A stretch of 64,000 bases of DNA from Serratia plymuthica NBRC 102599 (GTDB lineage Bacteria; Pseudomonadota; Gammaproteobacteria; Enterobacterales; Enterobacteriaceae), in assembly GCF_001590925.1 (NCBI RefSeq), contig NZ_BCTU01000005.1:62001-126000 (forward strand), written 5' to 3'. Below the pieces are notes generated by a model that saw only the letters and a program-made list of their open reading frames with translations, did not search any database and was not told where the DNA came from. Made by a program: the position numbers and the translations under genes. Below, piece by piece: positions 17,880 through 28,440 of the stretch. How positions within the stretch are numbered: position 1 is the stretch's first letter; every line of letters begins with the position of its first letter.

Positions 17880-19130
17880 ATGATGAAAATACACGCGATC
17901 ACCGGCCCTCTTTCCAAAGCACGCCACCAGCGCTGTTGCGAATGCGACCTGCTGTTCGTGTTGCCGCCGCTGAACGGCAATCAAGCCGCTTACTGCCCGC
18001 GCTGCAATGCTAAAGTGGTGCATGGCCGCGACTGGTCAATGACCCGCCTGACCGCCATGGCGGTCGCCATGCTGCTGCTGATGCCTTTCGCCTTCAGCGA
18101 ACCCTTGATCAGCATCCGCCTGTTAGGCACCCGCATCGACGCCAGCCTGCTGGAAGGCATCTGGCAGATGAGTCGCCAGGGCGATCCCCTTACCGCCAGC
18201 ATGGTCGCGTTCTGTACCCTGGGTGCCCCGCTGACGTTGGCGCTGTCGCTGCTTTATCTGCGTTTCGGGCACGCGTTCGGCATGAATTTGCGTCCGGTAT
18301 TATTGATGCTGGAACGGTTGAAAGAATGGGTGATGCTCGATATTTACCTGATCGGCATGGCGGTGGCGGCGATCAAAGTCAAAGAGTATGCCGATATCCA
18401 GGCCGGCAGCGCGCTGATCGCCTACCTGTCGCTCACTCTGCTCAGCATCCTGACCCTGATCCACGTCAATCTGGAACAGCTGTGGGAACGTTATTATCCG
18501 CAGGAACAACCGGAAGGCCCGCCGACGGCGCTGCATGTGTGCCTGTCGTGCCATTTCACCGGTTATCCGGACGAGCAGGGACGCTGCCCGCGCTGCCATA
18601 TTCCCATGTGTCATCGCCAGCCCTATAGCCTGCAAAAAACCTGGGCGGCGCTGATTGCGGCGATGATCTTGCTGATCCCGGCCAACCTGCTGCCGATTTC
18701 AATCGTCTACGCCAACGGCGCACGATTGGAAGACACCATTTTCTCCGGGGTAGTGTCGCTGGCGACCTCCGGCAACGCGCCGATCGCCGCTATCGTTTTT
18801 ATCGCCAGCGTGCTGGTCCCCTTCACCAAAGTCATAGTGCTGATCACCCTGCTGTTCAGCATACACTTCAAGACCTCGCACAGCCTGAAGACGCGCATTC
18901 GTCTGCTGCGGTTGGTCACCTGGATCGGTCGCTGGTCCATGCTCGATCTGTTCGTTATTGCCTTAATGATGTCGCTGGTGAATCGCGACCAACTGTTATC
19001 TTTTACTATGGGGCCGGCAGCCTTTTACTTTGGTTCTGCGGTCATTTTAACTATTCTTGCCGTAGAGTGGCTGGATAGCCGATTGATTTGGGATGCACAT
19101 GCAACAGGAAACGCCGAATACACCGACTGA
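17880..19130 (+). CDS. letA: Lipid-trafficking inner-membrane protein LetA (YebS)
   Basis: 416 residues resembling E. coli LetA. Two zinc-ribbon modules ([12 protein letters not shown]...CPRC near residues 20-43, and [20 protein letters not shown] near 215-240) each precede a set of four membrane segments. LetA works with the periplasmic MCE tunnel LetB to move lipids between the membranes. Start ATG at 17880; a second ATG follows immediately. The N terminus is slightly shorter than in E. coli. Its end overlaps the start of letB by about 30 bp, indicating coupling. Confidence 0.93.
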   Translation: MMKIHAITGPLSKARHQRCCECDLLFVLPPLNGNQAAYCPRCNAKVVHGRDWSMTRLTAMAVAMLLLMPFAFSEPLISIRLLGTRIDASLLEGIWQMSRQGDPLTASMVAFCTLGAPLTLALSLLYLRFGHAFGMNLRPVLLMLERLKEWVMLDIYLIGMAVAAIKVKEYADIQAGSALIAYLSLTLLSILTLIHVNLEQLWERYYPQEQPEGPPTALHVCLSCHFTGYPDEQGRCPRCHIPMCHRQPYSLQKTWAALIAAMILLIPANLLPISIVYANGARLEDTIFSGVVSLATSGNAPIAAIVFIASVLVPFTKVIVLITLLFSIHFKTSHSLKTRIRLLRLVTWIGRWSMLDLFVIALMMSLVNRDQLLSFTMGPAAFYFGSAVILTILAVEWLDSRLIWDAHATGNAEYTD

Positions 19131-21729
19131 AGCGCGGGTCAAAAACAAGCGCCGCATTTCGCCATTCTGGTTACTGCCGTTTATCGCCCTGCTGATCGCG
19201 GGGTGGTTGGTTTATAGCAACTTCCAGGAACGCGGCAGCACGGTCACCATCGATTTCCAGTCTGCGGCGGGCATCGTCGCGGGCCGTACTCCTGTGCGCT
19301 ATCAGGGGGTGGAAGTCGGCACAGTGCAGTCCATCAGCCTGAGCAAGGATCTGCGCAGCATTGTGGTTGAAGCCAGCATCAAGAGCGATCTGGAAGACTC
19401 GCTGCGCGAAGGTACCCAATTCTGGCTGGTTACGCCAAAGGCTTCACTGGCCGGGATATCCGGTCTGGACGCGCTGGTCGGCGGTAACTACATCGGTATG
19501 ATGCCGGGCAGCGGCAAAGAGCAAACCCATTTCACCGCACTCGATACCCAGCCCAAATACCGTCTGAATACCGGTGAACTGATGATTCACCTGCATGCCG
19601 ACGACCTCGGTTCGCTCAATACCGGTTCGCTGGTGTATTACCGTAAGATTCCGGTCGGCAAAGTCTACGACTACACCATCGCCGAAGGTAATAAGGGCGT
19701 CACTGTCGACGTGCTGATCGACCGCCGCTTCGCCAATCTGGTGAAAGGTAACAGCCGCTTCTGGAATGTTTCAGGCTTTAAGGGCGATTTCAGCCTGGCG
19801 GGCGCCTCGGTGCAGGTTGAGAGCCTGGCGGCGCTGGTCAACGGCGCAATCGCCTTTGACTCGCCGCCGGACGGTCAACAGGCCAAGGCCGACCAAAGCT
19901 ATGATCTGTACCCTGATCTGGCGCACAGTCAACGCGGCGTGAACATTACGCTTGATCTGCCGAGCGGCAATAACCTCAGCGAGAACCGCACCCCACTGAT
20001 TTACCAGGGGCTGCAGGTGGGCACCCTGACCAAACTGACGCTCCAGCAGGACAGCAAGGTCAGCGGCGAACTGACTGTCGATCCCTCGGTGGTGGATCTG
20101 ATGCGCAGCGGAACGCGTATTGTGATGCGCAGCCCGCGCCTCAGCCTTAACGACGCCAAAATCAGCCAACTGCTGACCGGCAATACCCTGGAACTGGTGC
20201 CGGGCGACGGTGAACCGCAGCAGCATTTCAACGTACTCGACAGCAGCGAAACCCTGCTGCAACAGCCGGGTGTGCTGACCGTAACGCTCAACGCCCCGCA
20301 AAGCTACGGCATCGACGTAGGGCAGCCGCTGATTGTGCATGGGGTTAAAGTCGGCCAGGTGATGAGCCGCGCATTGACCGACAGCGGCGTAGTATTTACC
20401 GCCGCCGTCGAAGCCCAATACCGCCGTCTGCTGCATAAAGACAGCAAATTCGTGGTCAACAGCCGCGTCGACGTCAAGCTGGGGATCGACGGCATGGAAG
20501 TGCTGGGCGCCAGCGCGCAAGAGTGGCTGGACGGCGGCGTACGCATCATCCCCGGCAGCAAGGGCGAACCGGTTGGCCAGTATCCGCTGTATGCCAACGC
20601 CGAGAAGGCCGAAGCCGGCATTATCGGCAACAGCCCAACGCCAACCCTTACGCTGAACGCCGTCAGCCTGCCGGACGTGCAGACCGGCTCGGTGGTGCTG
20701 TACCGCAAATTCCAGGTGGGCGAGATTGTTAACGTTCGCCCGAAAGCCAACGAGTTTGAGGTGGACGTCTATATCAGCCCGGAATACCGCAAACTGCTGA
20801 CCAGCGAAAGCATCTTTTGGGCCGAAGGCGGCGCCAAGGTGCAACTGAACGGCAGCGGCCTGACGGTACAAGCTTCGCCGCTCAACCGGGCGTTGAAAGG
20901 TGCCATCAGCTTCGACAATCTGCAGGGCGTGACGCTGGATAAAGGCGCCAAACGCGTGCTGTATGCCAATGAAACCGCCGCCCGCGCGGTAGGCAGCCAG
21001 ATTGTCCTGAGAACTTACGATGCCAGCAAACTGTCGCCCGGCATGCCGTTGCGTTATCTCGGCATCGATATTGGCCAGGTGGATTCGCTTAAACTGGCGC
21101 CGGAGCGCAATGAAGTGCTGGCCAAGGCGGTGCTGTATCCGGAATACGTACAGACCTTCGCGCGTCTGGGCAGCCGTTTCTCCGTAGTGTCGCCGGAAAT
21201 TTCCGCCGCGGGGGTCAGCAACCTCGATACGCTGCTGCAGCCGTATATCAACGTTGAACCAGGCCGCGGCCGCGAACTGCGCAGCTTCGAACTGCAGGAA
21301 GCCAGCATCACCGACTCACGCTATCTGGACGGCCTGAGCGTGATCCTCGACGCAGCGGAAACCGGCTCGCTGCAGGTCGGCACGCCGGTGCTGTTCCGTG
21401 GCATGGAAGTGGGCACCATCACCGGTTTCTATCTCGGCGCCATGTCCGATCGCGTTCACGTTGCGCTGCGCATCAGCAAGAAATATCAACACCTGGTGCG
21501 CAACAACAGCGTGTTCTGGCTGGCCTCCGGCTACAACTTGCAGTTTGGCCTGACCGGCGGCGTGATCAAGAGCGGCACCTTCCAGCAGTTCATCCGCGGC
21601 GGCATTGCCTTCGCCACCCCGCCAACCATTCCGCTGGCGCCTAAATCGACGCCGAACAAGCACTTCATGCTGAATGCGGAAGAGCCGAAAGACTGGAAAG
21701 AATGGGGCACCGCAATCCCGCGGGATTAA
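19099..21729 (+). CDS. letB: MCE-repeat lipid transport protein LetB (YebT)
   Basis: 876 residues. After a short cytoplasmic tail there is one membrane anchor (about residues 22-42) and then tandem MCE domains, recognisable by repeated starts such as [71 protein letters not shown] and [12 protein letters not shown]. The length matches E. coli LetB, which has seven rings spanning the periplasm. I start at 19099 (MQQETP) by alignment; an ATG two codons earlier is possible. Confidence 0.94.
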   Translation: MQQETPNTPTEARVKNKRRISPFWLLPFIALLIAGWLVYSNFQERGSTVTIDFQSAAGIVAGRTPVRYQGVEVGTVQSISLSKDLRSIVVEASIKSDLEDSLREGTQFWLVTPKASLAGISGLDALVGGNYIGMMPGSGKEQTHFTALDTQPKYRLNTGELMIHLHADDLGSLNTGSLVYYRKIPVGKVYDYTIAEGNKGVTVDVLIDRRFANLVKGNSRFWNVSGFKGDFSLAGASVQVESLAALVNGAIAFDSPPDGQQAKADQSYDLYPDLAHSQRGVNITLDLPSGNNLSENRTPLIYQGLQVGTLTKLTLQQDSKVSGELTVDPSVVDLMRSGTRIVMRSPRLSLNDAKISQLLTGNTLELVPGDGEPQQHFNVLDSSETLLQQPGVLTVTLNAPQSYGIDVGQPLIVHGVKVGQVMSRALTDSGVVFTAAVEAQYRRLLHKDSKFVVNSRVDVKLGIDGMEVLGASAQEWLDGGVRIIPGSKGEPVGQYPLYANAEKAEAGIIGNSPTPTLTLNAVSLPDVQTGSVVLYRKFQVGEIVNVRPKANEFEVDVYISPEYRKLLTSESIFWAEGGAKVQLNGSGLTVQASPLNRALKGAISFDNLQGVTLDKGAKRVLYANETAARAVGSQIVLRTYDASKLSPGMPLRYLGIDIGQVDSLKLAPERNEVLAKAVLYPEYVQTFARLGSRFSVVSPEISAAGVSNLDTLLQPYINVEPGRGRELRSFELQEASITDSRYLDGLSVILDAAETGSLQVGTPVLFRGMEVGTITGFYLGAMSDRVHVALRISKKYQHLVRNNSVFWLASGYNLQFGLTGGVIKSGTFQQFIRGGIAFATPPTIPLAPKSTPNKHFMLNAEEPKDWKEWGTAIPRD

Positions 21730-21831
21730 GCGCGTAACCCAATGCCGGCAGGGGGCACCCACTCCCCCTGTCGGCCCGTTTTTATGCTAGAATCCCGCCC
21801 TTATTTTGATTGCTGCCAGAGAGCTCGCCCC

Positions 21832-23268
21832 GTGGCCAAACCTGCCTCCGTTTTTTTGCCTCCCGCGTTTCTCGACGCGACGCGCGCCATTATGCCCGCC
21901 GAACTGTCGATGGACGATTTTATAGCCGCCTGCCAACGCCCGCTGCGCCGCAGCCTGAGGGTCAATACGTTGAAGATCAGCGTCGCCGATTTTCAGGCGT
22001 TGATACAAGATTATGACTGGCGGCTGGAACCCATTCCCTGGTGTGCGGAAGGTTTTTGGATCGAGCGTGAGGATGAAGAGTTGCGGCTTGGCAGCGCGGC
22101 GGAGCACCTGAGCGGCCTGTTTTACATTCAGGAAGCCAGTTCAATGCTGCCCGTCAGCGCCCTGTTCGCCGATCGGGAAAAACCGCGTCGGGTGCTGGAC
22201 GTCGCCGCCGCCCCGGGCTCCAAAACCACCCAGATTGCCGCGCTGATGAACAATCAGGGCGGTATCGTGGCCAACGAATACTCCGCCAGCCGGGTTAAAG
22301 TCCTTCACGCCAACATCAGCCGCTGTGGCGTAAAAAACGTCGCGCTGACCCACTTTGACGGCCGGGTGTTCGGCGCGGCGCTGCCGGAAAGCTTTGATGC
22401 CATTTTGCTGGACGCCCCCTGCTCCGGCGAAGGCGTGGTGCGCAAAGATCCGGACGCCATGAGCAACTGGTCGCCGGAAAGCGTTACCGCTATTGCGGCA
22501 ACCCAACGCGAACTGCTCGACAGCGCTTTCCATGCACTGGCCCCAGGCGGCGTCATGGTCTACTCCACCTGCACGCTCAACGCACAGGAAAATCAACAAA
22601 TCGTCAACGGCCTGCTGGCGGCGTATGGCGATGCGGTGAGCATTGAACCGCTGGGCGAGCTGTTCCCCGGTGCGGAAAAGGCGCTAACCGCCGAAGGCTT
22701 CCTGCATGTTTTCCCGCAGATCTACGACAGCGAGGGGTTCTTCGTGGCACGCCTGCGCAAGAACCATTCTGTTACCCCTTTGCCGAAACCGAGCTACAAA
22801 CTGGGCAAATTCCCGTTCACCCCGCTTTCCGGCAAGGATTCGGCCGTGATTAGCCAGGCCGCTGCGGCTTCCGGCCTCGCCTGGGATGAAACCAGCCGAT
22901 TGTGGGCGCGCGATAAAGAGATCTGGCTGTTCCCTGCCGAACTGGAGGCGCTGATCAGCAAAGTGCGCTTCTCGCGTATTGGGGTGAAGCTGGCAGAGTC
23001 TTTCCCTAAAGGGTATCGCTGGCAGCATGAAGCCGTCATCGCGCTGGCCACTGCCGACGGCAAACAGCGTTTCGAGCTGGACGCCGCGCTGGCGCAAGAG
23101 TGGTATCACGGCCGCGATCTGTATCCGGAAACACCGCCGCAGAGCGATGAATGCATAGTGACCTACCAACAGCAGCCGCTGGGTATTGCCAAACGCATCG
23201 GCAGCCGGATTAAAAACAATCTGCCGCGCGAACTGGTCCGCGACGGCGCTTTGGATTTCCATCAATAA
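21832..23268 (+). CDS. rsmF: 16S rRNA (cytosine(1407)-C(5))-methyltransferase RsmF
   Basis: 478 residues, matching E. coli RsmF (YebU). The SAM-binding [17 protein letters not shown], the [16 protein letters not shown] motif with a catalytic Cys and the VYSTCTL motif with the second Cys are present, followed by the C-terminal PUA-like region. It methylates C1407 of 16S rRNA. I prefer the GTG at 21832 ([13 protein letters not shown]), preceded by AGAGAG, because it aligns with the E. coli N terminus; an ATG at 21784 would add 16 residues without homology. It follows letB by about 100 bp. Confidence 0.93.
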   Translation: MAKPASVFLPPAFLDATRAIMPAELSMDDFIAACQRPLRRSLRVNTLKISVADFQALIQDYDWRLEPIPWCAEGFWIEREDEELRLGSAAEHLSGLFYIQEASSMLPVSALFADREKPRRVLDVAAAPGSKTTQIAALMNNQGGIVANEYSASRVKVLHANISRCGVKNVALTHFDGRVFGAALPESFDAILLDAPCSGEGVVRKDPDAMSNWSPESVTAIAATQRELLDSAFHALAPGGVMVYSTCTLNAQENQQIVNGLLAAYGDAVSIEPLGELFPGAEKALTAEGFLHVFPQIYDSEGFFVARLRKNHSVTPLPKPSYKLGKFPFTPLSGKDSAVISQAAAASGLAWDETSRLWARDKEIWLFPAELEALISKVRFSRIGVKLAESFPKGYRWQHEAVIALATADGKQRFELDAALAQEWYHGRDLYPETPPQSDECIVTYQQQPLGIAKRIGSRIKNNLPRELVRDGALDFHQ

Positions 23269-23270
23269 TG

Positions 23271-23304
23271 TATAAGTTGGCCGGGAAATCCCGGCCAACT
23301 TATA
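23271..23304. terminator. 34-bp near-perfect palindrome after rsmF
   Basis: TATAAGTTGGCCGGG, AAAT, CCCGGCCAACTTATA: a 15-bp perfect stem starting two bases after the rsmF stop. It lacks a T-tract, so it may protect the 3' end or pause transcription rather than act as a classical terminator; a binding site is also possible. Confidence 0.6.
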
Positions 23305-23321
23305 CCGTTAATAATATTCCT

Positions 23322-23340
23322 AAGGGTAAGTATTACCCTT
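23322..23340. promoter_or_regulatory. Dyad upstream of the Csu-type pilus operon
   Basis: AAGGGTAA-GTA-TTACCCTT, a perfect 8-bp inverted repeat with a 3-bp centre, about 200 bp before the first pilus gene. The short spacing suits a dimeric regulator. I do not recognise the regulator. Confidence 0.4.
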
Positions 23341-23537
23341 CTAATGATTCTACATTTACGCCTTTCCGCTTCCCAGACTGCGCAATATCGATACCTTTCA
23401 AAATAAAGACAATTTTTCGCCCCCCACCAAGACAATTCTGAATTCCTATTCTATTAATTAACCTATAAAGAAATTAATGCGCTCAGCCTTTCCGGATGGC
23501 GCTTTGCGGATCTCTCTGGCACAGCAAGGAATAAAAA

Positions 23538-24077
23538 ATGAAAAAAACTCTGGTGGCATTGGCCTCGGTAACAACCCTGCTGTGCGCAAACGGCGCAGCC
23601 CACGCAGCAGGCACCATTCAGGGCAACCTGGGGGTGACGTTAACCATCGGCGCAGGTTGCGTAGTGGGTGGCGGAAACAGCAGCGGCTCAGTCAATGATT
23701 TTGGCTCCATCAGCTTCGGCACCTACTCCTCGCTTGCAAATATTATCGACGCCAGCGCAACCGGTTCCGGCGGCGCTGGCACGCTGTCGCTGACCTGCAC
23801 TGACGGGACCGACTATACCGTAGCGCTGGACAACGGGTTGCACGTGACCACCGGCAGCCAGCGCCGCATGGCCAGCACCGCTGGCGCCTTTATCAATTAC
23901 AATCTCTACCAGGATCAAGCCCGCGCTACAGCCTGGGGCAGCGGTGCCAACGCTCTGACCGGCACCGGCACCGGTGTAGCGACTCCCCTGATTGTCTACG
24001 GACGCGTTCCGGCAGCAGGCAGCACTCCGGCGGCCGATACCTATAACGATACCGTGACGATGACGGTAACCTGGTAA
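23538..24077 (+). CDS. Csu-type spore coat U domain pilin (major subunit, CsuA/B-like)
   Basis: 179 residues: a signal peptide ending AAHAA near residue 23 and one SCPU (spore coat protein U) domain beginning GVTLTIGAGCVVGG, with a second Cys in LTCTDGTDY and the closing donor-type strand DTYNDTVTMTVTW. It is the first gene of six in the order pilin, pilin, pilin, chaperone, usher, tip adhesin, the order of Acinetobacter csuA/B-A-B-C-D-E. The first gene is usually the main rod subunit of these thin archaic pili used in biofilm attachment. Preceded by AAGGAATAAAAA. Confidence 0.85.
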   Translation: MKKTLVALASVTTLLCANGAAHAAGTIQGNLGVTLTIGAGCVVGGGNSSGSVNDFGSISFGTYSSLANIIDASATGSGGAGTLSLTCTDGTDYTVALDNGLHVTTGSQRRMASTAGAFINYNLYQDQARATAWGSGANALTGTGTGVATPLIVYGRVPAAGSTPAADTYNDTVTMTVTW

Positions 24078-24079
24078 GG

Positions 24080-24583
24080 GTGCGGCAGGCGGTTTTCGGT
24101 TGCGGATTACTGGCGTTAAGTCTGGCGGTTTATGCCGATAGCAAAACCGCCAATATTGGCGTCAGCGCCACTCTGCTGAATGCGTGCGAAGCCGGCAGCA
24201 GCTCGGGGGGCAACGTCAGCTTCGGCTCGCTGAACTTTGGCACGGTGTATTTTCTCACTACCGCCGTCAGCATAGCAGGGCAACAAAATGCCGGCGCCAT
24301 CCGCGTGAAATGCAACAACGGCACCAGCTACAACGTGCTGCTCGGCGGCGGGCAAAGCGGCAACACCGCAGCCCGCTACCTGCAGAGCGCCGCCAACCAA
24401 CGGGTAAACTACAACCTGTACACCAACAGCGCCCACAGCGTCATTTGGGATAACCTGAACGGGGTGTCGCAAACCGCTAACGGCCAGGATAACTGGTTGC
24501 CGGTGTATGGCATGATCCCGGTGCAATCCACCCCGCCGGTCGGCAGCTACACCGATACCGTACAGGTGACCATCAATTGGTAA
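24080..24583 (+). CDS. Csu-type spore coat U domain pilin (minor subunit, CsuA-like)
   Basis: 167 residues with a GTG start two bases after the previous stop. It has a signal peptide (MRQAVFGCGLLALSLAVYA) and one SCPU domain with the paired Cys (LLNACEAGS, VKCNNGTSY) and the ending GSYTDTVQVTINW. It probably links tip and rod in the pilus. No strong ribosome-binding site precedes it, so translation is likely coupled to the upstream gene. Confidence 0.8.
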   Translation: MRQAVFGCGLLALSLAVYADSKTANIGVSATLLNACEAGSSSGGNVSFGSLNFGTVYFLTTAVSIAGQQNAGAIRVKCNNGTSYNVLLGGGQSGNTAARYLQSAANQRVNYNLYTNSAHSVIWDNLNGVSQTANGQDNWLPVYGMIPVQSTPPVGSYTDTVQVTINW

Positions 24584-24588
24584 AGGCA

Positions 24589-25137
24589 ATGCGCATTTCA
24601 GCCTGCGGGCTGCTGCTCGGGATGACGGCGGCCCCGGTAATCGGTGACACCGGCGTCAACGACTTGCAAAAGAGCACGCCGTTTACCGTCAATGCGACGG
24701 TTGTGAAAGGTTGCGTCTTGGGCAGCGGCAACAGCGATGTCACCACCTTCGGCACCCTCAGCTTTGGTCAGATCTCTTCGTTGGCCAGCAATGTCAGCAT
24801 CGTTTCCAGCGCCGGGGCCGGTTCAGTGCTGCTACGTTGCAACCCGGGCCTGAGCGTCACGCTGGCGCTTGGCATAGGCAACAACATCACCGGTTCCATC
24901 TCCGCAGGGCGCAAACTAAAAAACACCCTGACTACGGAGACGCTGCTTTATCAACTCTACCAGGACAACAACTACGCCACGCCGTGGGGCGATGGTGGCA
25001 ACGGCGGCACTGCGCAAGTGATCGCCGCCACCGGCAGCACTCAGGAAATAAAAGTTTATGCCCGTTTGTTTTCGGCCAGTACCTTGCCCACCAGTGGCAC
25101 TTACAACGATACGGTCTTACTGACGGTAACTTATTAA
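24589..25137 (+). CDS. Csu-type spore coat U domain pilin (minor subunit, CsuB-like)
   Basis: 182 residues; signal peptide MRISACGLLLGMTAAPVIG, SCPU domain with Cys in VVKGCVLGSG and LLRCNPGLS, and a terminal GTYNDTVLLTVTY strand. I start at the ATG at 24589, five bases after the previous stop; a TTG at 24577 overlapping the previous gene would add four residues. Its low similarity to its two neighbours fits separate subunit roles. Confidence 0.8.
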   Translation: MRISACGLLLGMTAAPVIGDTGVNDLQKSTPFTVNATVVKGCVLGSGNSDVTTFGTLSFGQISSLASNVSIVSSAGAGSVLLRCNPGLSVTLALGIGNNITGSISAGRKLKNTLTTETLLYQLYQDNNYATPWGDGGNGGTAQVIAATGSTQEIKVYARLFSASTLPTSGTYNDTVLLTVTY

Positions 25138-25160
25138 GTATTTTGAATAAGGATTTAGCT

Positions 25161-25925
25161 ATGCGTATCCCCTTCCGTCTGCCATTGACGGCAGCGCTGC
25201 TGCTGGTCGGCCAGCAACAGGCATTGGCCGCAGCGTCGATTCTGATTTGGCCCATCGATCCGGTGATTGAAGATCAACAGCCCGCCACGGCGCTGTGGTT
25301 GGAAAACCGCGACACTAAACCGGTCTATATGCAGGTACGGGTGCTTGGCTGGAGGCAAATCGACGGTAAAGACGATTACAGTAACCAGAGCGAAGTGATC
25401 GCCAGCCCGCCGGTCGCTTCGATAGCGCCGGGCAAGCGCCAGTTGATCCGGCTGATTAAGCAGACCCCGCCGCCCGCCGGCCAGGAACGCGCCTACCGCA
25501 TTCTGATTGATGAAGTACCGGTAAAAGAAAACGACAGTTCATCCACGCCCGCCGGCGCCCAGATGGGGTTGAAATTCCAGATGCGTTATTCCGTGCCGCT
25601 GTTTGTCAGCGGCCAGGGCGTCTGGACCAAGCCGGATTCTGAAAAACCGCGCGACTACGCCACCGCCAACCAACCGCAACTCAGCTATCGGCTATTGCAG
25701 CAAAGCAGCCAACGTTGGCTAGAGGTGCGTAATCAGGGCATCGTGCACGCACGCATCTCCAAAGTGACGATACAGGGAAAAACGCTCAATGCCGGGCTGA
25801 TGGGTTACGTGTTGCCCGGTTCGCAAATGCGCTTTGCCGTGCCGCCTTCAGGCAGTTTCAGCAGCGGTAAACTGCAGGCCACGGTCAATGACAATAAACA
25901 ACCGATAACCTTCTCGTCTTACTGA
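25161..25925 (+). CDS. Csu-type periplasmic pilus chaperone (CsuC-like)
   Basis: 254 residues with a signal peptide (to LAAAS near residue 24) and the PapD-like double Ig fold: ILIWPIDPVIEDQQPATALWLENRD at the N terminus and the IAPGKRQLIRLIK region that supplies the basic cleft residues. It binds pilin subunits in the periplasm and hands them to the usher. Good ribosome-binding site AAGGA at 25149. It ends 7 bp before the usher gene. Confidence 0.88.
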   Translation: MRIPFRLPLTAALLLVGQQQALAAASILIWPIDPVIEDQQPATALWLENRDTKPVYMQVRVLGWRQIDGKDDYSNQSEVIASPPVASIAPGKRQLIRLIKQTPPPAGQERAYRILIDEVPVKENDSSSTPAGAQMGLKFQMRYSVPLFVSGQGVWTKPDSEKPRDYATANQPQLSYRLLQQSSQRWLEVRNQGIVHARISKVTIQGKTLNAGLMGYVLPGSQMRFAVPPSGSFSSGKLQATVNDNKQPITFSSY

Positions 25926-25932
25926 GTTTCAC

Positions 25933-28422
25933 ATGCGGTTAACAGGGACGCCGTCACTCAGGAGCAACGGATTCGGGCTGAAGCCGTTGGCATTCGCCAT
26001 ACTCTGCGCGGTGGCCACGCCGTGGGCGACGCTTGCGCACGCCGATGATTTGCCGCCGCCGCCCAGCGCCATCAGCATGCCGGATACCACCCTGTATCTG
26101 GAGCCGGTGGTCAATGGCCGCCAGACCGGCAAAGTGGTGCCGGTGAACTACCGTGGCGGCCACTATTACCTCACGCCGCAGCAATTGATCGACGCCGGCC
26201 TGCCGGTGGCGGACAAGCAGGCAAAAGAAATTGCGGTCGATCTGTTGAAGCAGGTGGATGTCACTTACAGCGGCGAAACCCAGCAATTGCTGATCAACAT
26301 CCCCAACGACTGGCTGCCCAAACAAAAATTCAACGCGCAGAATCCGCTGGATCGCCTGCCGGCGCAAAGCAGCCTCGGTCTGCTGTTCAATTACGACGTT
26401 TACGCCAGCCAAAGCAACGCCGACGGCCAGCCGGGCTACCTTTCCGCCTGGAGCGAACAGCGGCTGTTTGACGGTTTTGGCGTGGTGGCGAACACCGGCA
26501 TTTTCCGTGGCAGCTTTAACCGATCCAGCAGCGATAGCCAGGAGAGCCGCTATATTCGCTACGACAGCCAGTGGCGTTACACGGATGATGAGCGTCTGCT
26601 CAGCTATACCGCCGGCGACCTCACCACCGGTTCACTGCCCTGGAGCAGTGCCGTGCGTATTGGCGGCATCCAACTGGCGCGTAATTTTACCGCCCGCCCA
26701 GACCTTATCACCTATCCGCTGCCGCAGTTTTCCGGCCAGGCGGCGGTGCCCAGCAGCGTCGATCTGTATATCAACAGCTATAAAAACAGCACCACCAGCG
26801 TCAATCCCGGCCCCTTTACCCTGGATACGGTGCCGTACATCAACGGTGCGGGCGAGGCCAGGGTGGTCACCACCGACGCGCTGGGCCGCCAGGTCAGCAC
26901 CCTGGTGCCGTTTTATGTCGCCAGCAACCTGTTGCAGGCCGGCATGAGTGATTTCAGCCTTTCCGCCGGTGCCCTGCGCCGAAATTATGGCTTGAATTCA
27001 GCCGATTACGGTCAGTGGGTTACCAGCGGCAGCGGGCGTTACGGCGTCACTGATTGGTTGACGATGGAAGGCCGCGCCGAAGCGGCGGCGGAACTGGCGG
27101 TGGGCGGTGCAGGTGCCGATATCCGCCTAGGCCAGTGGGGCGTGTTTAACGCATCGTACAGTTACAGCCAGGCTGGCGACAGCGCGTTTAACGATTATCA
27201 CCCTTCGCGGCAGATGAACTATTACGATCCGCTGACCGGCCAACCATTGCCGCAGCCCGATCCGCAAGCGGTCTACCAATACACCAGCAACCGGGGCGAT
27301 CAAAGCAGCTTCGGCTACACCTACAGCAACCGGTATTTCAGCCTCAACGCCCAGCGCATCCTGCGTAGCGCGGGCTTTGGTGATATTTCGGTGTATAAAA
27401 GCGACTACCGCCTGAGCCGCCGTACCGATCAACTCACCGGCAGCCTCGGCCTTGGCCGCGCCGGCAGCATTGGCGCCGGCTATTTCGACGTGCGTGACGC
27501 TATCGGCACGCGCACCCGGCTGGTCAACTTCTCCTACAGCCTGTCGTTATGGCGTAACATGAGCCTGTATGCCTCGGTCAACCGGGAGATCGGCAGCAGC
27601 GGTTACAGCACCCAGCTGCAGCTCTCCATTCCCTTCGACAGTTGGGGCACCGCCAGCGTCAGCGCTTCCCGCGACAACAACAATCGGTGGAGCGAACGCG
27701 TCAGCTACAGCCGCGCCGCACCGACCGACGGCGGCCTGGGCTGGAACCTGGCCTACGCGGACGGACAAGACAGCAACAGCTACCGTCAGGCCGACATGAC
27801 CTGGCGTACCCGCTTGCTCGAGGCCCGCGCCGGTATGTACGGCAACAGTGATGACTATACCCGCTGGGGAGAAGTGAGCGGTTCGCTGGTCATGATGAAA
27901 AGCGATCTCTACGCCACCAACACCATCAACGACGCCTTCGCACTGGTCTCAACCCAGGGCTACCCGGACATTCCGGTGCGCTATGAAAATCAGTTGATCG
28001 GCGTGACCAACGCCAAAGGCTATCTGCTGGTGCCGACCGTGACCTCGTATTACCACGCCAAATTCCAGATCGACCCGCTCAACCTCCCTGCGGACGTTGC
28101 CATTCCTACCGTCGAAAAAACCGTGGCGATCCGCGATCACAGCGGTTTCCTGGTCGATTTTCCGGTCCAGCCGATCGCCGCCGCCGACGTCAAACTGGTC
28201 AATGCGCAAGGCAAACCGCTGGCCAACGGCAGTGAGGTTGCAGTTATCGGCGGCAGTCAACGCAGCTATGTCGGTTGGGACGGCATGGCCTATCTGGATC
28301 CGGTGCAGCAGCACAACCGGTTGAGCGTTATCCCCGCAGACGGCGGTGCACCTTGTCAGGCGCAGTTCAGCCTGACAAAAACGCAGGGCATCCAGAGCAT
28401 CGGGCCGATCGTTTGCCAGTAA
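25933..28422 (+). CDS. Csu-type outer-membrane fimbrial usher (CsuD-like)
   Basis: 829 residues with a signal peptide ending near ATLAHA, an N-terminal chaperone-binding domain, a beta-barrel segment rich in alternating aromatic strands, a plug region (about 250-330) and C-terminal Ig-like domains (FPVQPIAAADVKLVNAQG). It assembles and secretes subunits through the outer membrane. The C terminus contains a Cys pair as in other ushers. The length agrees with archaic-system ushers. Confidence 0.92.
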   Translation: MRLTGTPSLRSNGFGLKPLAFAILCAVATPWATLAHADDLPPPPSAISMPDTTLYLEPVVNGRQTGKVVPVNYRGGHYYLTPQQLIDAGLPVADKQAKEIAVDLLKQVDVTYSGETQQLLINIPNDWLPKQKFNAQNPLDRLPAQSSLGLLFNYDVYASQSNADGQPGYLSAWSEQRLFDGFGVVANTGIFRGSFNRSSSDSQESRYIRYDSQWRYTDDERLLSYTAGDLTTGSLPWSSAVRIGGIQLARNFTARPDLITYPLPQFSGQAAVPSSVDLYINSYKNSTTSVNPGPFTLDTVPYINGAGEARVVTTDALGRQVSTLVPFYVASNLLQAGMSDFSLSAGALRRNYGLNSADYGQWVTSGSGRYGVTDWLTMEGRAEAAAELAVGGAGADIRLGQWGVFNASYSYSQAGDSAFNDYHPSRQMNYYDPLTGQPLPQPDPQAVYQYTSNRGDQSSFGYTYSNRYFSLNAQRILRSAGFGDISVYKSDYRLSRRTDQLTGSLGLGRAGSIGAGYFDVRDAIGTRTRLVNFSYSLSLWRNMSLYASVNREIGSSGYSTQLQLSIPFDSWGTASVSASRDNNNRWSERVSYSRAAPTDGGLGWNLAYADGQDSNSYRQADMTWRTRLLEARAGMYGNSDDYTRWGEVSGSLVMMKSDLYATNTINDAFALVSTQGYPDIPVRYENQLIGVTNAKGYLLVPTVTSYYHAKFQIDPLNLPADVAIPTVEKTVAIRDHSGFLVDFPVQPIAAADVKLVNAQGKPLANGSEVAVIGGSQRSYVGWDGMAYLDPVQQHNRLSVIPADGGAPCQAQFSLTKTQGIQSIGPIVCQ

Positions 28423-28440
28423 CCCATTATGGAGAAAGAT

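Noticed and set aside
17690-18013. Plus-strand open frame overlapping the start of letA
   Set aside because: No domain, Arg/Cys-rich, overlaps the conserved zinc-ribbon coding region of letA in another frame.
19771-20871. 366-codon minus-strand frame opposite letB
   Set aside because: The opposite strand encodes clear MCE repeats; composition typical of an antisense shadow.
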